Shown here piece after piece: positions 5,341 through 6,674 of a stretch of DNA of 6,674 nt. The notes beneath the pieces were generated by a model. The model was not told the DNA's origin and made no database searches. It worked only from the letters and a program-made list of their open reading frames with translations. The translations under genes were made by a program, and so were the position numbers. The stretch's first letter is position 1; every line of letters starts with the position of its first letter. The DNA comes from an uncultured Actinomycetes bacterium (lineage in GTDB: Bacteria; Actinomycetota; Actinomycetes; S36-B12): the NCBI GenBank assembly GCA_937902285.1, contig CALGTB010000095.1, forward strand, positions 1 to 6,674. Reading direction: 5' to 3'.

Positions 5341-5390
5341 GGTCGGTTCTCTGCGAGTGAGTGCTGTCCTCTGCCGGTGAGTGCTGCATC
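5331..5390 (+). repeat. Three 20-bp tandem repeat units
   Basis: Units start at 5331, 5351 and 5371, each beginning CTGC[G/C][G/A]GTGA. Units at 5351 and 5371 continue GTGCTG; in the 20-nt register 5346-5365 against 5366-5385 they match at 17 of 20 positions. The first unit contains the stop of the M20 gene and diverges in its second half. The array fills most of the 80-bp gap before the VOC gene. Confidence 0.55.
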
Positions 5391-5420
5391 GATGTCCGAC
5401 GGATGTGGAACGCTGCGCGC

Positions 5421-5795
5421 ATGAGCGCCATCGCCCGCCTGTCCTGGACGGCCATCGACTGCCCCGCCCCGCGCCGGCTGGCCGAGTTCTACTCCGCCAT
5501 CACCGGGTGGCCCATCGACGAGGACACGTCCAGCGAGCGCTGGGTCGAGCTGCGCAGCGACGGCGGTGCAACCATCTGCTTCCAGCGCGTCGAGGACTAC
5601 GTGCCACCGCAGTGGCCCGGCCAGGAGCACCCGCAGCAGGAGCACCTCGACTTCGAGGTCGACGATCTCGACGTGGCCGAGGCCGAGCTCCTCGCCATCG
5701 GTGCGCGCAAGCACAGCGTGCAGCCGGGCACGCTGTTCCGGGTCTACCTCGACCCCGACGACCATCCGTTCTGCCTGATCCTGCGCTACGCCTAG
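5421..5795 (+). CDS. VOC-superfamily (glyoxalase-like) protein
   Basis: A 124-aa protein with two beta-alpha-beta-beta-beta modules of the vicinal-oxygen-chelate fold, of the Glyoxalase_6-like type found in many actinobacterial copies. Visible marks are DCPAPRRLAEFYSAITGW (residues 13-30), a buried strand ending ICFQRV, EHLDFEVDDLD (from E74, with H75 a possible metal ligand) and the closing DPDDHPFCLILRY (from D111). Substrate and even enzymatic activity cannot be inferred; such proteins may also bind small ligands. ATG 5421 is favoured because the fold starts at once, though its ribosome site is poor. An in-frame ATG at 5403 would add six residues, and it too lacks a clear site. The gene follows the M20 gene after 80 bp and is read in the same direction. 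Confidence 0.88.
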   Translation: MSAIARLSWTAIDCPAPRRLAEFYSAITGWPIDEDTSSERWVELRSDGGATICFQRVEDYVPPQWPGQEHPQQEHLDFEVDDLDVAEAELLAIGARKHSVQPGTLFRVYLDPDDHPFCLILRYA

Positions 5796-5807
5796 GCATC
5801 GCGGGCC

Positions 5808-5823
5808 TTACCCAACCTTTACC
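5808..5823. promoter_or_regulatory. TTACC-N6-TTACC direct repeat upstream of the secreted-protein gene
   Basis: TTACC at 5808-5812 and 5819-5823 are 11 bp apart; on the minus strand this reads CGGTAAAGGTTGGGTAA. It matches the spacing and sequence of the pair at 1565-1580 (shared form CGGTAAA-N5-GGTAA on the minus strand). It lies 80 nt before the ATG at 5903, a plausible activator position. OmpR-family regulators such as PhoP or MtrA bind sites of this shape; which one, if any, is unknown. Confidence 0.4.
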
Positions 5824-5902
5824 GAATGCAGGGTGCTCCCTTCATCGCGTCGGGACGAGACTCCTAGTGAGCACAACATCCCCCGACGAAGGGCTCAGTG
5901 AC

Positions 5903-6577
5903 ATGGCAACGACACGAACGGCACGCCGCATCATCACGGTCACCGCATCCGTAGCGCTCCTCGCCACCGCCCCTGGCCTCACCGGCGTGGCCATGGCCCA
6001 CGACAACGGCTCGGGGTCGAGCCACAGCTCGAGCAGTGGCCGAGGCTCCGTGGACCTCACCGGCCTCACTGCCGCGCAGGTCACCGCCGTGAAGGCGGCA
6101 CGTACGGCCTACTTCGCAGCCGCGTCCACGGCCAAGGCCACGCTGCGCGCGGTGGTCGATCCCATCCGCACGGCCATGAAGGCCGAGCTGAAGGCACTGC
6201 ACGACGCGAAGCACGCCGCACGCGACGCCTACCGCACCGCGCTCAAGTCCGGTGCCGACGCTGCGTCACTGGCGAGCCTCAAGGCGGCCTACGACGCGGC
6301 GGAGCTCGCCTTCGACACCGCGGCCGAGACCTCGCGCGCGAAGTACGCGCCGCAACTGGACGCGGCGCATGCGGCCTTCAAGGCCAGCCTCGCCACGGCG
6401 GCCACCGCCTACACCGCGGCCGTCACTGCGGCCTTCGCCCCGGGCACGGCTCCCGCCGGCCTGCTGACCGCACCCGGCCAGCGTCACAGCAGCAACGACG
6501 ACAGCGGCCATCACGGCGGCAACCACTCGAGCAGCAGCGCGGACGACAGCGGCCATCACGGCGCCGGACACCGCTAG
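5903..6577 (+). CDS. Secreted Ala-rich helical protein with His/Asp/Ser-rich tail
   Basis: I do not recognise a named family. The 224-aa precursor has an N-terminal signal peptide: basic TRTARR, a hydrophobic core (residues 10-30) and a probable cleavage site after VAMA (residue 32). RR followed by II is only weakly Tat-like. The mature protein opens with a Ser/Gly/His linker (about 33-49), then a long Ala-rich helical region (about 50-180) with regularly placed Ala, Lys and Tyr. It ends in a tail (193-224) with seven His and two copies of DDSGHHG 15 residues apart. No Cys occurs. The tail suggests metal (Zn, Ni or Cu) binding, and the helices a coiled coil or envelope association; both are inference. 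ATG 5903 has GAAGGG (5888-5893) 9 nt upstream; an in-frame GTG at 5867 is less likely. A large hairpin follows the stop. Confidence 0.82.
   Translation: MATTRTARRIITVTASVALLATAPGLTGVAMAHDNGSGSSHSSSSGRGSVDLTGLTAAQVTAVKAARTAYFAAASTAKATLRAVVDPIRTAMKAELKALHDAKHAARDAYRTALKSGADAASLASLKAAYDAAELAFDTAAETSRAKYAPQLDAAHAAFKASLATAATAYTAAVTAAFAPGTAPAGLLTAPGQRHSSNDDSGHHGGNHSSSSADDSGHHGAGHR
6497..6563 (+). repeat. 22-bp direct repeat encoding DDSGHHG
   Basis: Identical 22-bp copies at 6497-6518 and 6542-6563 are offset by 45 bp, exactly 15 codons, so the reading frame is kept. Each encodes DDSGHHG in the His-rich tail. Identity at the DNA level, including third positions, points to a recent in-frame duplication. 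Confidence 0.85.
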
Positions 6578-6587
6578 CCCCTCACCC

Positions 6588-6656
6588 GTTCCGCGAGTGG
6601 GCGGTTGCGGGGCCCCGGCGGGCCCCGACTCCCCCACGACCGCCCACTCGCGGAGC
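6588..6656 (+). terminator. Large nested hairpin terminator after the secreted-protein gene
   Basis: A perfect 16-bp stem (6590-6605 with 6639-6654; TCCGCGAGTGGGCGGT and its complement) extends by a T-G wobble and one G-C pair. Its 33-nt interior holds another perfect 7-bp stem (6609-6615 with 6620-6626; GGGGCCC) with loop CGGC. It starts about 10 nt past the stop codon. No T run follows, so it would act as a U-less terminator, or in both directions if a convergent gene lies to the right. Confidence 0.75.
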
Positions 6657-6674
6657 TGGGATGCCGGCGCCCCG

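Noticed and set aside
1..6674. Defence island, CRISPR or mobile element
   Set aside because: No spaced identical repeats, integrase, transposase, toxin-antitoxin pair or att-like duplication was seen; codon use is uniform across genes.

Overview
The window is GC-rich, with the strong G/C third-position bias, GTG starts and weak -35 boxes of an Actinomycetota chromosome. The gene set (YlbL-type PDZ/Lon-like protease, DUF2342-type metalloprotease, DUF5679 zinc ribbon) suggests a Nocardioidaceae/Propionibacteriales-like organism, but that placement is inference. It looks like ordinary core chromosome: I see no transposase, integrase, phage gene, CRISPR array, tRNA or rRNA.

Layout. The left half is read leftward. 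A small zinc-ribbon protein (3688-3843) ends at a perfect hairpin terminator. A probably leaderless gene for a zincin-like metalloprotease (2157-3524) is joined by a GTGA overlap to a Nudix hydrolase (1576-2160). A 400-bp non-coding stretch (1176-1575) follows. Then a 66-aa membrane protein (975-1175) is joined by an ATGA overlap to a YlbL-type PDZ/Lon-like membrane protease that runs off the left edge. The right half is read rightward: an M20 metallopeptidase (4072-5340), a VOC/glyoxalase-fold protein (5421-5795), and a secreted Ala-rich, His-tailed protein (5903-6577) followed by a large nested hairpin.

How the genes relate. The left half is proteostasis-flavoured: a membrane-anchored serine/lysine protease with a tiny membrane partner, next to a predicted metalloprotease. 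The right half is a loose set of single enzymes and one exported protein, with gaps of 80 and 107 bp; I see no clear pathway linking them.

The least ordinary signals are non-coding. In 1176-1575 a good sigma70-type promoter would start a transcript about 3 nt before a 66-nt nested hairpin. That hairpin carries a Shine-Dalgarno-like loop and a possible 13-codon leader peptide whose codons form one arm of the stem, an attenuator-like arrangement upstream of the protease operon. The same gap holds three same-strand TGTGGAC sites spaced 44 and 88 bp. All six TGTGGA cores I found in the window are intergenic and on one strand, and one (3998-4006) is a perfect DnaA box. TTACC-N6-TTACC direct repeats occur at two places, and three 20-bp tandem repeat units follow the M20 gene. 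All coordinates and motifs were read by eye; no search or folding program was run.
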